Shown here: positions 45,645 to 54,693 of the stretch, in pieces
How the letters are laid out: each line of letters begins with the position of its first letter
How positions within the stretch are numbered: the first letter of the stretch is position 1
NCBI GenBank assembly: GCA_021648755.1
Contig: JAKISG010000002.1
Coordinates: 109,351-173,350, forward strand
Reading direction: 5' to 3'
DNA: 64,000 nucleotides
From: Flavobacteriaceae bacterium
GTDB taxonomy: Bacteria; Bacteroidota; Bacteroidia; Flavobacteriales; Flavobacteriaceae
Notes under the pieces: model-generated
The model's input: only the letters and a program-made list of their open reading frames with translations
What the model was told of the DNA's origin: nothing
Database searches by the model: none
Position numbers and translations under genes: made by a program

Positions 45645-46376
45645 ATGAAAATAATCAAACTTGATGCCATTAACTCTACCAATGACTACTTAAAAGGGTT
45701 ATGTAAAGAAATTAATTTAGAGAATTTTACTGTTGTTACTGCAAGGTTTCAAACTAAAGGTAAAGGTCAATTTAAAAATAATTGGCATTCTGAAGAAGGT
45801 AAAAATCTGCTATTTAGTTTATTAGTTAAGTTTAAATCCTTTAAAATTGAAAATCAAGCATATTTAAATTTTGCTATTTCAACGGCAATTCATGCGGTTT
45901 TACATACCTATTTACAGCATGTTAAAGTTAAATGGCCAAACGACATTATGTCACGTCAATACAAGATATGCGGTATTCTGATTGAGAATACAGTTAAAAA
46001 TGACAAAATAAGTCAAAGTGTTATTGGTATTGGTTTAAATGTAAATCAAGTTATTTTTCCTAAAAAAATAGTTAATGTTACTTCTTTAAAAAAAGAATTA
46101 AAAAAAGAAATTGATTCTAAACTTTTATTAGAACAGTTAATTAGTTCGATTAAAAAAGAAATTCAAAAGTTAGAAAACAATCAATTTTTAGAAATATATA
46201 ATACTTATATAAAAAATTTGTATAAATTGAATAAACCGTCTATGTTTGCGACTAAAGTTAATCCGTTTTTTTTAGGAAAAATAATTGGTGTTACTAATCA
46301 AGGTAAATTACAAGTATTAAAAAATGATATGGTTAAAGAGTTTAATGTAAAAGAAATAAAAATTGTTACAAATTAA
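45645..46376 (+). CDS. birA: Biotin--[acetyl-CoA carboxylase] ligase
   Basis: Attaches biotin to the biotin carboxyl carrier protein. The 243-residue protein is the monofunctional form without an N-terminal DNA-binding domain. STNDYLK near residue 10, QTKGKGQFKNNWHS near 37, the VKWPNDIM substrate loop near 98 and KICGILIEN are all present. Divergent from rsfS; converges on the SRPBCC gene across a ~200-nt gap with no gene. Confidence 0.93.
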   Translation: MKIIKLDAINSTNDYLKGLCKEINLENFTVVTARFQTKGKGQFKNNWHSEEGKNLLFSLLVKFKSFKIENQAYLNFAISTAIHAVLHTYLQHVKVKWPNDIMSRQYKICGILIENTVKNDKISQSVIGIGLNVNQVIFPKKIVNVTSLKKELKKEIDSKLLLEQLISSIKKEIQKLENNQFLEIYNTYIKNLYKLNKPSMFATKVNPFFLGKIIGVTNQGKLQVLKNDMVKEFNVKEIKIVTN

Positions 46377-46575
46377 ATTTTACTTACAAAAAATTGATAG
46401 CAATCTACGAGTTGCAGCCTTTAAGTAACCTATTGTGAAATAATTTTTTAGAGGAAAATTTTCAAATTGAAAGTAAAAAAAGTAAATATAACTAGTTATT
46501 TGTTTGTTTGTTTTTTAACAAAAAGTTAGAAAATTTAATCAAAAAATGCTTTTTCGAGAGTTTGTTTAAAGGGTT

Positions 46576-46971
46576 CTATTCGTCCAATTTTTCTAAATTA
46601 TCGCTTAATGTGTTTATAAATTTTTGTAGTGGTTTTTTTACCATCATTTTTACCATTGCATTAAATGTACTTTCAAAGTTAAAATTCACTAACGTATTAT
46701 TATCGTTATTTTCTTCCATATTTATAGTTAAAGTGAACGGAAATTGACTACCTGTAGAACCTAAGATAATTTTATTATTTGGTGTTTTTTCAATTAATTT
46801 TAATTTAATGGTTGGCATGCCTTTTAAAGCAAATAAAAATCCAGCATCAACCAGTTCAAATTTATCGATATTTTCAGGCATTATTTTTTCAAAATTTTTA
46901 AGGTCTGTTAAAAAGAGGTACACCTCTTGAGGCTTTTTTTTAACATTTATTTTTGCAGTGTTTAGATTCAT
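46576..46971 (-). CDS. SRPBCC family protein
   Basis: A 131-residue START/SRPBCC-fold protein: AKINVKKKPQEVYLFLTDLKNFEKIMPE at the start (strand, helix, helix) and a long C-terminal helix MVKMMVKKPLQKFINTLSDNLEKL. Members bind hydrophobic ligands; no ligand can be read here. In flavobacteria this gene often lies between pyrE and birA; pyrE is not present here. It is 80 nt downstream of the Crp/Fnr gene. Confidence 0.8.
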   Translation of the reverse strand: MNLNTAKINVKKKPQEVYLFLTDLKNFEKIMPENIDKFELVDAGFLFALKGMPTIKLKLIEKTPNNKIILGSTGSQFPFTLTINMEENNDNNTLVNFNFESTFNAMVKMMVKKPLQKFINTLSDNLEKLDE

Positions 46972-47051
46972 TTTTTTTGTTTTTTGATATCTTTTTTTAA
47001 GATGTCTAAATTTAATTTTCCGTTATCGCATTTTAAAACAGCACCAAATTA

Positions 47052-47738
47052 TTAATACCCTTCGGTAATATGTTGTAATTTCGTTTTGTTTATAATTTTT
47101 ATTTTTTTACCTTTAATTTCGATTAATCCTTCTTTTTTAAATTTTGAAAGTAATCTAATACTAGATTCTGTAGCTGTACCAATTGAATTTGCAATCTCTT
47201 CTCTACTTAAATTAATCTTTAGATAGCCAGCAGCATCTACACCAAAAGTTTTTTGAAAAAACAGTAAAGAATCCGCTAAGCGTTCTGTAACCGTCTTTTG
47301 AGCCATATTTGTAATACTAATATTTGCATTATTTAAATCGGAAGACAAAGATCTGGTCATGTCTAATGAAAATTCATTATTATTTTTGAAATTTTTATAA
47401 ATTTTATTTTTGGGTATAAAACAAGCCTCCATATCTTCAAGGGCAGTAACTGTAAGGTTTGCTGAGGTTTCACTAATTATAGATCTATGCCCAATTAATT
47501 CACCTTTTTGTATAAATCTAACAATTTGACTATTACCGTTTTGGGATAATTTACTGACTTTACATTTTCCTTTTTTTAAGCAAAAAATACCATTAAGATT
47601 TGTACCCTCTTCAAAGAGCAAATCTCCTTTTTTAAAAGAAAAAACAGTTTTTTTATGCGAGATTTCTGTTAATTCACTTTCTGATAAAGTTCTAAAGGAA
47701 TTTAGTTCTTTAATAATGCAATTGTTACAATTAGGCAT
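47052..47738 (-). CDS. Crp/Fnr family transcriptional regulator
   Basis: A 228-residue regulator with an N-terminal cyclic-nucleotide-type beta barrel (about 25-130), dimer helix and a C-terminal winged helix (about 165-220; LSREEIANSIGTATESSIRLLSKF). Cys4 and Cys7 (CNNC) plus Cys106 in EACFIPK resemble part of the FNR iron-sulfur ligand set, so oxygen or redox sensing is likely but not proven; Cys53 and Cys59 are extra candidates. It is divergent from a CcoI-like ATPase with an FNR-box-like site between them. Confidence 0.87.
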   Translation of the reverse strand: MPNCNNCIIKELNSFRTLSESELTEISHKKTVFSFKKGDLLFEEGTNLNGIFCLKKGKCKVSKLSQNGNSQIVRFIQKGELIGHRSIISETSANLTVTALEDMEACFIPKNKIYKNFKNNNEFSLDMTRSLSSDLNNANISITNMAQKTVTERLADSLLFFQKTFGVDAAGYLKINLSREEIANSIGTATESSIRLLSKFKKEGLIEIKGKKIKIINKTKLQHITEGY

Positions 47739-47761
47739 GCAGTTAGTCTAAAATAATATTA

Positions 47762-47769
47762 CAAATATA
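47762..47769 (-). promoter_or_regulatory. -7 element (TATATTTG) of the Crp/Fnr gene
   Basis: Exact TAnnTTTG match on the minus strand, 23 nt before the ATG at 47738. Confidence 0.55.
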
Positions 47770-47779
47770 AGTAAAATTA

Positions 47780-47791
47780 TGATAAATATCA
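47780..47791. promoter_or_regulatory. FNR-box-like site TGATAAATATCA
   Basis: Matches the TGAT-N4-ATCA core of the FNR consensus. Its centre is about 45 nt before a GAAATTTG element-based start estimate of the ATPase gene, near the usual activator position, and it overlaps the -33 region of the Crp/Fnr gene itself. Confidence 0.5.
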
Positions 47792-47835
47792 CTTACTAAA
47801 TAGATATATTTTGTCGAAATTTGCGAATCTAAGTT

Positions 47836-50199
47836 ATGGCTAAAGATATTTGTTTTCATTGTGGATTAAATTGTAATAATAAACAATTTGAATTGGGAGA
47901 TAAATTATTTTGCTGTAATGGTTGTAAGACTGTTTATGAAATTTTAAATCAAAATGAACTTGGTTGTTATTATGATTTTGAAAATAACCCAGGCACAATA
48001 CCTACCGAGATAAAAGGAAAATATAATTACTTAGATAATCCAGAAATTGCAAAAAAAATATTAGAATTTAACGATGACAATATACAACTTGTAAGTTTTT
48101 ACATACCTAGCATCCATTGCAGTTCTTGTATATGGGTTCTTGAAAACTTGACTAAATTACACAATGGTATTGTGATTTCAACAGTTAATTTTCCGAAAAA
48201 AGAAATTAGAATCACCTTTAAGAGTAAAAAAATCTCATTAAAAAGTGTTGTTGAACTCATTTCTTCTATCGGGTATGAACCGTATATAAGTTTAGAAAAT
48301 GCGAAAAATAGTACACATAAATCTAATAAGACACTCATTTATCAAGTTGCTATTTCTGGTTTTAGTTTTGGCAATGTGATGCTGTTATCATTTCCAGAAT
48401 ATTTTCAAGAAAGCGGGTTTTGGTTAGAGAAATACAAAGTTTTATTTCGATTTTTAATGTTTATTTTTTCTGTGCCAGTTGTATTTTATTCGGCTAAAGA
48501 TTATTTTATTTCTGCCTATAAAGGTTTAAAGCATAAAATGTTAAATATTGATGTGCCTATTGCTTTAGGAATTTCTGTTTTGTTTATTAGAAGTACTATT
48601 GAAGTGTTATTTAATTTAGGTCAAGGTTTTTTTGATAGTCTAACTGGTTTAGTTTTTTTCTTATTATTAGGTAAAATATTTCAACAGCACACTTATAATT
48701 ATTTATCTTTTGAACGTGATTATAAATCATATTTTCCTATTGCAGTTACCAAACTAAATAGAGATAAAACAGAAGAAAGTATTGAAGTTTATAAAATTAA
48801 AGAAGGTGATAGACTGCTTATTAGAAATGAAGAATTAATACCAGTTGATAGTATTTTAATTAAAGGAAATGCTACTATTGACTATAGCTTTGTTACTGGT
48901 GAAGCCGTGCCAGTTTCAAAAAAATCTGGTGCTAAATTATTTGCTGGTGGAAAACAATTGTCTGGAGCAATTGAAATTGATGTATTGCAAACAGTTCAGC
49001 AAAGTTATTTAACGCAGTTATGGTCTAATGCTGCTTTTAAAAAGGAGAAATATGGTATTAAAACTTTAGTCGATCAGATTAGTAAACATTTTACATTTGC
49101 TATTTTAGGCATTGCATTTATTGCAGGAATATTTTGGTTCTTTTATGATAAATCTATGGTCTTTAATGTGTTTACAGCAGTTTTAATTATTGCTTGCCCT
49201 TGTGCTTTAGCACTTTCTTCGCCATTTGCTTTAGGTAATATTTTACGCATTTTTGGTAAACAAAAATTGTATCTTAAAAATGCTAACGGAATTGAGGAAC
49301 TGGCAAATATAGATACTATAATTTTTGATAAAACAGGAACAATTACAACTAATAAGGAAGTAAATATAGTTTTTGAAGGAATCGCTTTAACTTTAGAAGA
49401 GAAACAAGGTGTTCGTAATTTAATACGTTTTTCAAATCACCCTTTAAATAGGATGTTATATGAATTTTTAGAAGTTTCAGGTGAATTAAAAGTAACTAAT
49501 TTTAAGGAAACTTTAGGCAAAGGTATCGAGGGAAAAATTAAAAATAACAATTACAAATTAGGTGCTGCTTCTTTTTTAAATGTTGAAAATAATGTTATAA
49601 ACGAAACTAATATTTTTATGGCTATTAATGAAAAAATTAAGGGTAGGTTTATCTTTAAAAATTCATACAGAAAAGGTCTAAATACAGTGTTTAATAAATT
49701 GTCAAAAGAATATAAATTAATAATCTTATCTGGTGATAATGAAGGTGAAAAAGAATATTTATCAAAAGTGTTACCTAAAAACACATTATTTGCTTTCAAT
49801 CAAAAACCAGAGGATAAACTTCATTTTATTAAGCAACTACAAAATAAAGGCGAAAAAATACTAATGATAGGGGATGGTTTGAATGATGCAGGTGCGTTAG
49901 CACAAAGTAATTTTGGCATTGCTATATCTGAAAACACCAATGTTTTTTCACCTGCTTGTGATGCAATTTTAGATGCAAGACAATTTAATAAATTACCAAC
50001 ATTCTTTAAACTCTCTAAGCAAACAATTCGTATAATAAAAGCAAGTTTTGTATTGTCATTGACTTATAATATTGTAGGTATGTATTTTGCTGTTACTGGG
50101 CAATTGTCTCCTATAATTGCTGCAATTTTAATGCCTTTAAGTAGTATAACTATTGTTGTTTTTGTAACTGTTTTAACTAATTTTTATAGTAGAAAATAG
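47836..50199 (+). CDS. ccoI: Copper-translocating P-type ATPase, CcoI/FixI type
   Basis: A 787-residue heavy-metal ATPase likely exporting copper for cbb3 oxidase assembly. Domains: N-terminal Cys-rich zinc-finger-like segment (CFHCGLNC, CCNGC, residues 5-36), an HMA-type domain with IHCSSC near 94-99, eight membrane segments, TGEA actuator, CPC in IIACPCALAL, the DKTGT phosphorylation site and GDGLNDAGAL hinge. The CPC motif and Cys-rich N-terminus fit CcoI. The usual ccoS and ccoN genes are not downstream; secA follows in the opposite direction after 23 nt. Confidence 0.9.
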   Translation: MAKDICFHCGLNCNNKQFELGDKLFCCNGCKTVYEILNQNELGCYYDFENNPGTIPTEIKGKYNYLDNPEIAKKILEFNDDNIQLVSFYIPSIHCSSCIWVLENLTKLHNGIVISTVNFPKKEIRITFKSKKISLKSVVELISSIGYEPYISLENAKNSTHKSNKTLIYQVAISGFSFGNVMLLSFPEYFQESGFWLEKYKVLFRFLMFIFSVPVVFYSAKDYFISAYKGLKHKMLNIDVPIALGISVLFIRSTIEVLFNLGQGFFDSLTGLVFFLLLGKIFQQHTYNYLSFERDYKSYFPIAVTKLNRDKTEESIEVYKIKEGDRLLIRNEELIPVDSILIKGNATIDYSFVTGEAVPVSKKSGAKLFAGGKQLSGAIEIDVLQTVQQSYLTQLWSNAAFKKEKYGIKTLVDQISKHFTFAILGIAFIAGIFWFFYDKSMVFNVFTAVLIIACPCALALSSPFALGNILRIFGKQKLYLKNANGIEELANIDTIIFDKTGTITTNKEVNIVFEGIALTLEEKQGVRNLIRFSNHPLNRMLYEFLEVSGELKVTNFKETLGKGIEGKIKNNNYKLGAASFLNVENNVINETNIFMAINEKIKGRFIFKNSYRKGLNTVFNKLSKEYKLIILSGDNEGEKEYLSKVLPKNTLFAFNQKPEDKLHFIKQLQNKGEKILMIGDGLNDAGALAQSNFGIAISENTNVFSPACDAILDARQFNKLPTFFKLSKQTIRIIKASFVLSLTYNIVGMYFAVTGQLSPIIAAILMPLSSITIVVFVTVLTNFYSRK

Positions 50200-50222
50200 T
50201 TTAAAAGTATTTTTTTAGTATT

Positions 50223-53200
50223 CTAATCTTCACTCAAAACCCAAGATCCTTTTTCTATTAATAGTAATGCTTGCTTGTACTTTAGTTCTTTACTTTCGCC
50301 AGATAGTACATTTTTAATAGTTACTCGTTCGTTTCTACCAATTTTCTTTTCGGTTCTAATTATGGTTTCTGTAATTTGTCTTTCTTGTGTTTGGTTAGTT
50401 TGTAAGCCGTCATTTGAGTTATTAAACGTTGCTTTAGATAGCTTAACTTTTTCTCGACTTTGTTCTTTGGCTTCGCTTACTTGGTTTTGATTTGGTAATT
50501 CTCCTTTTAACAAAAAGGATAACACTTCTTTATTTACTTTATCTAACATTCCTTTAAACAATTCAAACGACTCAAATTTATAAATTAACAATGGGTCTTT
50601 TTGTTCGTATTGTGCGTTTTGAACTGATGTTTTTAAGTCGTCCATTTTACGTAAATGTTCTTTCCAAGATTCGTCTATGATTGCTAGAGAGACATTTTTT
50701 TCAAAATCGGCTATTAGTACTTTACCTTCCGATTCATAGGCATCTTTAAGATTGGTTACTACTTGTATGGTTTTTTGACCATCGGTAAATGGCACTACAA
50801 TTCTTTCGTATTGATTACCTTGTGTTTCATATACATTTTTAATTACAGGAAAAGCCGCAACGGCATTGCGTTCTATTTTTTCTTGGTAATGCTTGTAAAC
50901 AATATCAAACAACTCTTCAATTAATTCTTGCTCGTTTTTAGTGTTAAATTCACTTTCAGAAAAAGGGGAACTTGTTGATGAAAATAAAATTAACTCAAAT
51001 TCAAAGTTTTTATAATCGCCTTTTGCTTTATTTTCTTCTACAATTATAGCGCAGGTGTCATAAATCATGTTTACAATATCTACCTGTAAACGTTCACCAT
51101 ATAATGCATGACGGCGGCGTTTATAAACTACTTCTCGTTGTGCATTCATTACATCGTCATATTCTAACAGACGTTTACGAATTCCGAAGTTATTTTCTTC
51201 TACTTTTTTCTGTGCTCTTTCTATAGATTTTGAAATCATAGAGTGCTGAATTACTTCACCTTCTTTTAAACCCATTCTATCCATCATTTTGGCAATTCTT
51301 TCCGATCCAAAAAGACGCATTAAATTATCTTCTAAAGATACGTAAAATTGTGATGATCCTGGGTCTCCTTGACGACCTGCTCGACCGCGCAACTGCCTGT
51401 CTACACGACGTGAATCATGTCTTTCTGTTCCTACAATTGCCAAACCTCCTGCTTCTTTTACTGCATCTGAAAGTTTAATATCAGTACCACGGCCTGCCAT
51501 ATTTGTTGCAATGGTTACTACTCCAGGGTTACCTGCTTGTGCAATAATATCGGATTCTTTTTTATGCAATTTTGCATTTAATACATTGTGATTAATTTTA
51601 CGAGTAGTTAACATTCGCGAAAGTAGTTCTGATATTTCTACTGAAGTTGTACCAACTAAAACGGGTCTCTTTTGAGAGACTAAATTTACAACTTCATCAA
51701 TAACACCATTGTATTTTTCACGTTTGGTTTTGTAAATTAAGTCTTCTCTGTCTTTTCTAATTAAAGGCACATTTGTAGGGATCTCTATGACATCTAATTT
51801 GTAGATTTCCCATAATTCGCCTGCTTCTGTAACTGCTGTACCTGTCATACCAGATAGTTTTTTATACATTCTAAAGTAATTTTGTAGGGTAACTGTAGCG
51901 AAAGTTTGAGTTGCATCTTCAATATTTACATCTTCTTTGGCTTCTAATGCTTGGTGTAAACCGTCTGAAAAACGACGACCATCCATAATACGCCCTGTTT
52001 GTTCGTCAACAATTTTCACTTTGTCTTCCATAACTACATATTCTACATCTTTTTCAAATAAAGTATATGCTTTTAGCAATTGACTTAAGGTATGTATTCT
52101 TTCGCTTTTTACACCAAAATCACGATATAATTCTTCTTTTTGTTTTGCCTGTTCTTCTAAATTTGTTTCTCTTTTTTCAATTTCGTTTATTAATAAACTA
52201 ATGTCTGGTAATACAAAGAAATCTTCTTCTTTATTTTTTGATGATAAATGAGCAATGCCTTTGTCTGTTAAACTTATAGAGTTGTTCTTCTCGTCGATTA
52301 CAAAATATAAATCTTTATCAATTTGTGGCATTTCACGATTATTATCTTGCATAAAAAACTTTTCATGCTTTTGTAATAATTGTTTGATACCTTCTTCGCT
52401 TAAATATTTTATTAGGGTTTTGTTTTTTGGCAAACCTCTAAAGACTCGGTACAATAAAACTCCTCCTGTATTTAGGCTTTCTTTGGTGTCTTCGGCAATT
52501 AATTTTTTTGCTTCTGTAAGTGCTTTTACTAGTTCATTTTTTTGTAAGTTAACAATTTCGCTTACGGTAGGTTTTAATTGATTAAATTCATGAATATCGC
52601 CTTTTGGTACTGCTCCAGATATAATTAATGGCGTTCTAGCATCATCTATTAAAACAGAATCTACTTCGTCTATAATGGCATAATTATGTGGTTTTTGAAC
52701 TAAGTCTTTTGGAGAATTTGCCATATTATCACGTAAGTAATCAAATCCGAATTCGTTATTTGTTCCGTAAGTAATGTCTGCATTGTATGCTTTTTTACGT
52801 GCGTCAGAGTTTGGTTGGTGTAGGTCTATACAATCTACAGTTAAACCGTGAAATTGATAGATTGGTGCCATCCAGGCCATGTCTCGTTTTGCTAAATAGT
52901 CATTTACGGTTACTACATGCACTCCGTTTTCTGTTAGGGCATTTAGATAAACGGGTAGTGTAGAAACTAATGTTTTACCTTCTCCTGTCATCATTTCGGC
53001 AATTTTACCGTCGTGTAAAACGGAGCCACCTATTAACTGCACATCGTAATGAATCATGTCCCAAGTAATTGGTTTTCCTGCTGCATCCCAAGTGTTTTTC
53101 CAAATGGCTTTAGTATCACTATCTAAAGTTACGAAATCAAAAACGGCACTTAGTTCTCTATCATAAGGTGTTGCTGTAACTATAATTTCTTTGTTTTCAA

Positions 53201-53567
53201 CAAAACGTCTTGCAGTTTCTTTAATAACGGCAAATGCTTCGTATTGTATTTCATCTAAAACAATTTCTTTTGCTTTATAAATTGCATCTTTTAAAACATC
53301 TATTTCTTTATAGATTTCTTCTTTTCTATCAATATCTGCAACTTCAGTTTCTGCTTTTAAAGCATTAACTTGTTTATTAAGTTCTGTTGAAGTGTCTTGA
53401 ATTTGTTTTTTAAATTGAATTGTTTTTGCGCGTAATTCATCTATCGATAAGTTAGAAACGGCATCATCAAAAGATCTAACTTTTGCTACAAAAGGTCGCA
53501 ATTCTTTTAAATCTTTCTTTTTTTTATCGCCTACAAAGGCTTTTATTACGGAATTTATAAAACTCAT
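50223..53567 (-). CDS. secA: Protein translocase subunit SecA
   Basis: ATPase motor of the Sec pathway, 1114 residues, much longer than the ~900 of E. coli. Walker A in MMTGEGKT near 187, IIDEVDSVLIDDARTPLI near 300, then a Bacteroidetes-type insertion of about 150 residues (roughly 325-475) in the nucleotide-binding domain, followed by GTDIKL, DRQLRGRAGRQGDPG and the scaffold. The C-terminal zinc-binding Cys motif of proteobacterial SecA is absent. Intact. Confidence 0.97.
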   Translation of the reverse strand: MSFINSVIKAFVGDKKKKDLKELRPFVAKVRSFDDAVSNLSIDELRAKTIQFKKQIQDTSTELNKQVNALKAETEVADIDRKEEIYKEIDVLKDAIYKAKEIVLDEIQYEAFAVIKETARRFVENKEIIVTATPYDRELSAVFDFVTLDSDTKAIWKNTWDAAGKPITWDMIHYDVQLIGGSVLHDGKIAEMMTGEGKTLVSTLPVYLNALTENGVHVVTVNDYLAKRDMAWMAPIYQFHGLTVDCIDLHQPNSDARKKAYNADITYGTNNEFGFDYLRDNMANSPKDLVQKPHNYAIIDEVDSVLIDDARTPLIISGAVPKGDIHEFNQLKPTVSEIVNLQKNELVKALTEAKKLIAEDTKESLNTGGVLLYRVFRGLPKNKTLIKYLSEEGIKQLLQKHEKFFMQDNNREMPQIDKDLYFVIDEKNNSISLTDKGIAHLSSKNKEEDFFVLPDISLLINEIEKRETNLEEQAKQKEELYRDFGVKSERIHTLSQLLKAYTLFEKDVEYVVMEDKVKIVDEQTGRIMDGRRFSDGLHQALEAKEDVNIEDATQTFATVTLQNYFRMYKKLSGMTGTAVTEAGELWEIYKLDVIEIPTNVPLIRKDREDLIYKTKREKYNGVIDEVVNLVSQKRPVLVGTTSVEISELLSRMLTTRKINHNVLNAKLHKKESDIIAQAGNPGVVTIATNMAGRGTDIKLSDAVKEAGGLAIVGTERHDSRRVDRQLRGRAGRQGDPGSSQFYVSLEDNLMRLFGSERIAKMMDRMGLKEGEVIQHSMISKSIERAQKKVEENNFGIRKRLLEYDDVMNAQREVVYKRRRHALYGERLQVDIVNMIYDTCAIIVEENKAKGDYKNFEFELILFSSTSSPFSESEFNTKNEQELIEELFDIVYKHYQEKIERNAVAAFPVIKNVYETQGNQYERIVVPFTDGQKTIQVVTNLKDAYESEGKVLIADFEKNVSLAIIDESWKEHLRKMDDLKTSVQNAQYEQKDPLLIYKFESFELFKGMLDKVNKEVLSFLLKGELPNQNQVSEAKEQSREKVKLSKATFNNSNDGLQTNQTQERQITETIIRTEKKIGRNERVTIKNVLSGESKELKYKQALLLIEKGSWVLSED

Positions 53568-53608
53568 GTTAGTGTGTTAGTGTATATTAGTGGTATTTTT
53601 TTAGGCTT

Positions 53609-53616
53609 CAAATTTA
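53609..53616 (-). promoter_or_regulatory. -7 element (TAAATTTG) of secA
   Basis: Exact TAnnTTTG match on the minus strand, 41 nt before the secA ATG and directly after the DUF2795 terminator. Confidence 0.5.
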
Positions 53617-53619
53617 AGC

Positions 53620-53644
53620 AAAAAAAAAGCCTCAAAGAGACTTT
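53620..53644 (-). terminator. Rho-independent terminator of DUF2795 gene
   Basis: On the minus strand AAAGTCTC (53644-53637) pairs with GAGGCTTT (53633-53626), one G-T pair, three-base loop, followed by a run of nine T. This is the cleanest intrinsic terminator in the window. Confidence 0.8.
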
Positions 53645-53661
53645 AATTTATAATTTTAATG

Positions 53662-53883
53662 TTAATATTCGTCTTCATTCCAAAGAAAGTCTTCTTCGGT
53701 TGGATAATCTGGCCAAATATCTTGAATTACTTCATAGACTTCACCTTCATCTTCAAGAGCCTGTAAGTTTTCTACTACCTCTAATGGTGCCCCTGCTCTA
53801 ATAGCATAATCTACCAATTCGTCTTTTGTTGCAGGCCAAGGTGCATCACTTAAATAAGATGCTAATTCTAATGTCCAATACAT
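53662..53883 (-). CDS. DUF2795 domain protein
   Basis: A 73-residue acidic protein. The family pattern LELASYLSDAPWPATKDELVDYAIRAGAP-type residues (about 4-32) and the NLQALEDEGEVYEVIQDIWPDYP end match DUF2795, usually found as a small single-domain protein of unknown function in Bacteroidetes. It has its own terminator before secA. Confidence 0.85.
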   Translation of the reverse strand: MYWTLELASYLSDAPWPATKDELVDYAIRAGAPLEVVENLQALEDEGEVYEVIQDIWPDYPTEEDFLWNEDEY

Positions 53884-53963
53884 AGTTTAAAATATAATTT
53901 TATTTTTTGCAAAAGTAATTTTTTATTTGATATAACCAACTTTTTATAAAACTTTTTTTATGA

Positions 53964-54536
53964 TTATCTCTTTTGGGGTTTCCAAGGGGTTTCTTTTACT
54001 TGGTTGTCTAAAGTCAATTTTCGTGCCAACACGAATAAATAATCGGATAATCGATTTAAATACATTATAATATTGTTGTCAATGACTTGTTCTTCACTTA
54101 GTCTTACTACTAAACGTTCTGCTCTACGGCAAACACATCTTGCAATATGGCAATATGACACTGTAGTATGTCCTCCTGGCAGAATGAAATTAGTCATAGG
54201 CTTTAAGTCTTTATTCATTAAATCAATTTGATTTTCTAAATTTAAAACAGAACTTTGATTTATCTTAGGTATATTCAATCTTTTTTTTCCGTTTTTCAGG
54301 GTTTCTTTTTCTTTTGGTGTTGCTAACATTGCGCCTAGAGTAAATAAATCGTTTTGAACTGTTCGTAGATTTTCTTTTATACTATCGGTTACTTTTTGAT
54401 CTCTAATTAAACCTATGTATGCGTTTAATTCATCTACTGTACCATAAGCCTCTATTCTGTCATCATATTTAGGAACTCGTGTTCCTCCAAAAAGCGAGGT
54501 CTCTCCTTTATCTCCTGTTTTTGTATATATTTTCAT
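53964..54536 (-). CDS. Cob(I)yrinic acid a,c-diamide adenosyltransferase (PduO type)
   Basis: Transfers the adenosyl group of ATP to cob(I)alamin, giving coenzyme B12. The 190-residue protein begins with KIYTKTGDKGETSLFGGTRV (ATP-binding), has YGTVDELNAYIGL near 31 and the CHIARCVCRRAER motif near 130. No other cobalamin gene is in the window. Confidence 0.93.
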   Translation of the reverse strand: MKIYTKTGDKGETSLFGGTRVPKYDDRIEAYGTVDELNAYIGLIRDQKVTDSIKENLRTVQNDLFTLGAMLATPKEKETLKNGKKRLNIPKINQSSVLNLENQIDLMNKDLKPMTNFILPGGHTTVSYCHIARCVCRRAERLVVRLSEEQVIDNNIIMYLNRLSDYLFVLARKLTLDNQVKETPWKPQKR

Positions 54537-54601
54537 TATAACCTTATTTAATTATTTGTTATTTCATTAGTCCGTAAAATTAAAAATATTATTTTTGAAT
54601 G

Positions 54602-54622
54602 AAAACTATTTACGATAGTTTT
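54602..54622 (-). terminator. Hairpin between LTA-synthase-like gene and adenosyltransferase
   Basis: Perfect 8-bp arms AAAACTAT (54602-54609) and ATAGTTTT (54615-54622) about 70 nt after the sulfatase-family gene's stop. The following sequence is AT-rich without a clean T-run; termination is inferred. Confidence 0.4.
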
Positions 54623-54693
54623 ATACTTTGTCCTGCTTGGCTTTTTTAAAATAAAAAAAACTAGTGTTTAATTTACATTTCTCCAAATTACAA

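Noticed and set aside
46377..46575. Possible small RNA or gene in the birA/SRPBCC convergent gap
   Set aside because: Only short TTTG repeats and AT-rich sequence; no open frame, hairpin or promoter that I could support.
46968..47051. Short frame (GAVLKCDNGKLNLDILKK...) ending in a TGA that overlaps the SRPBCC ATG
   Set aside because: It starts directly after the Crp/Fnr stop, has no start codon and only about 25 codons. It could be a remnant of a former upstream gene such as pyrE, but I cannot support that.
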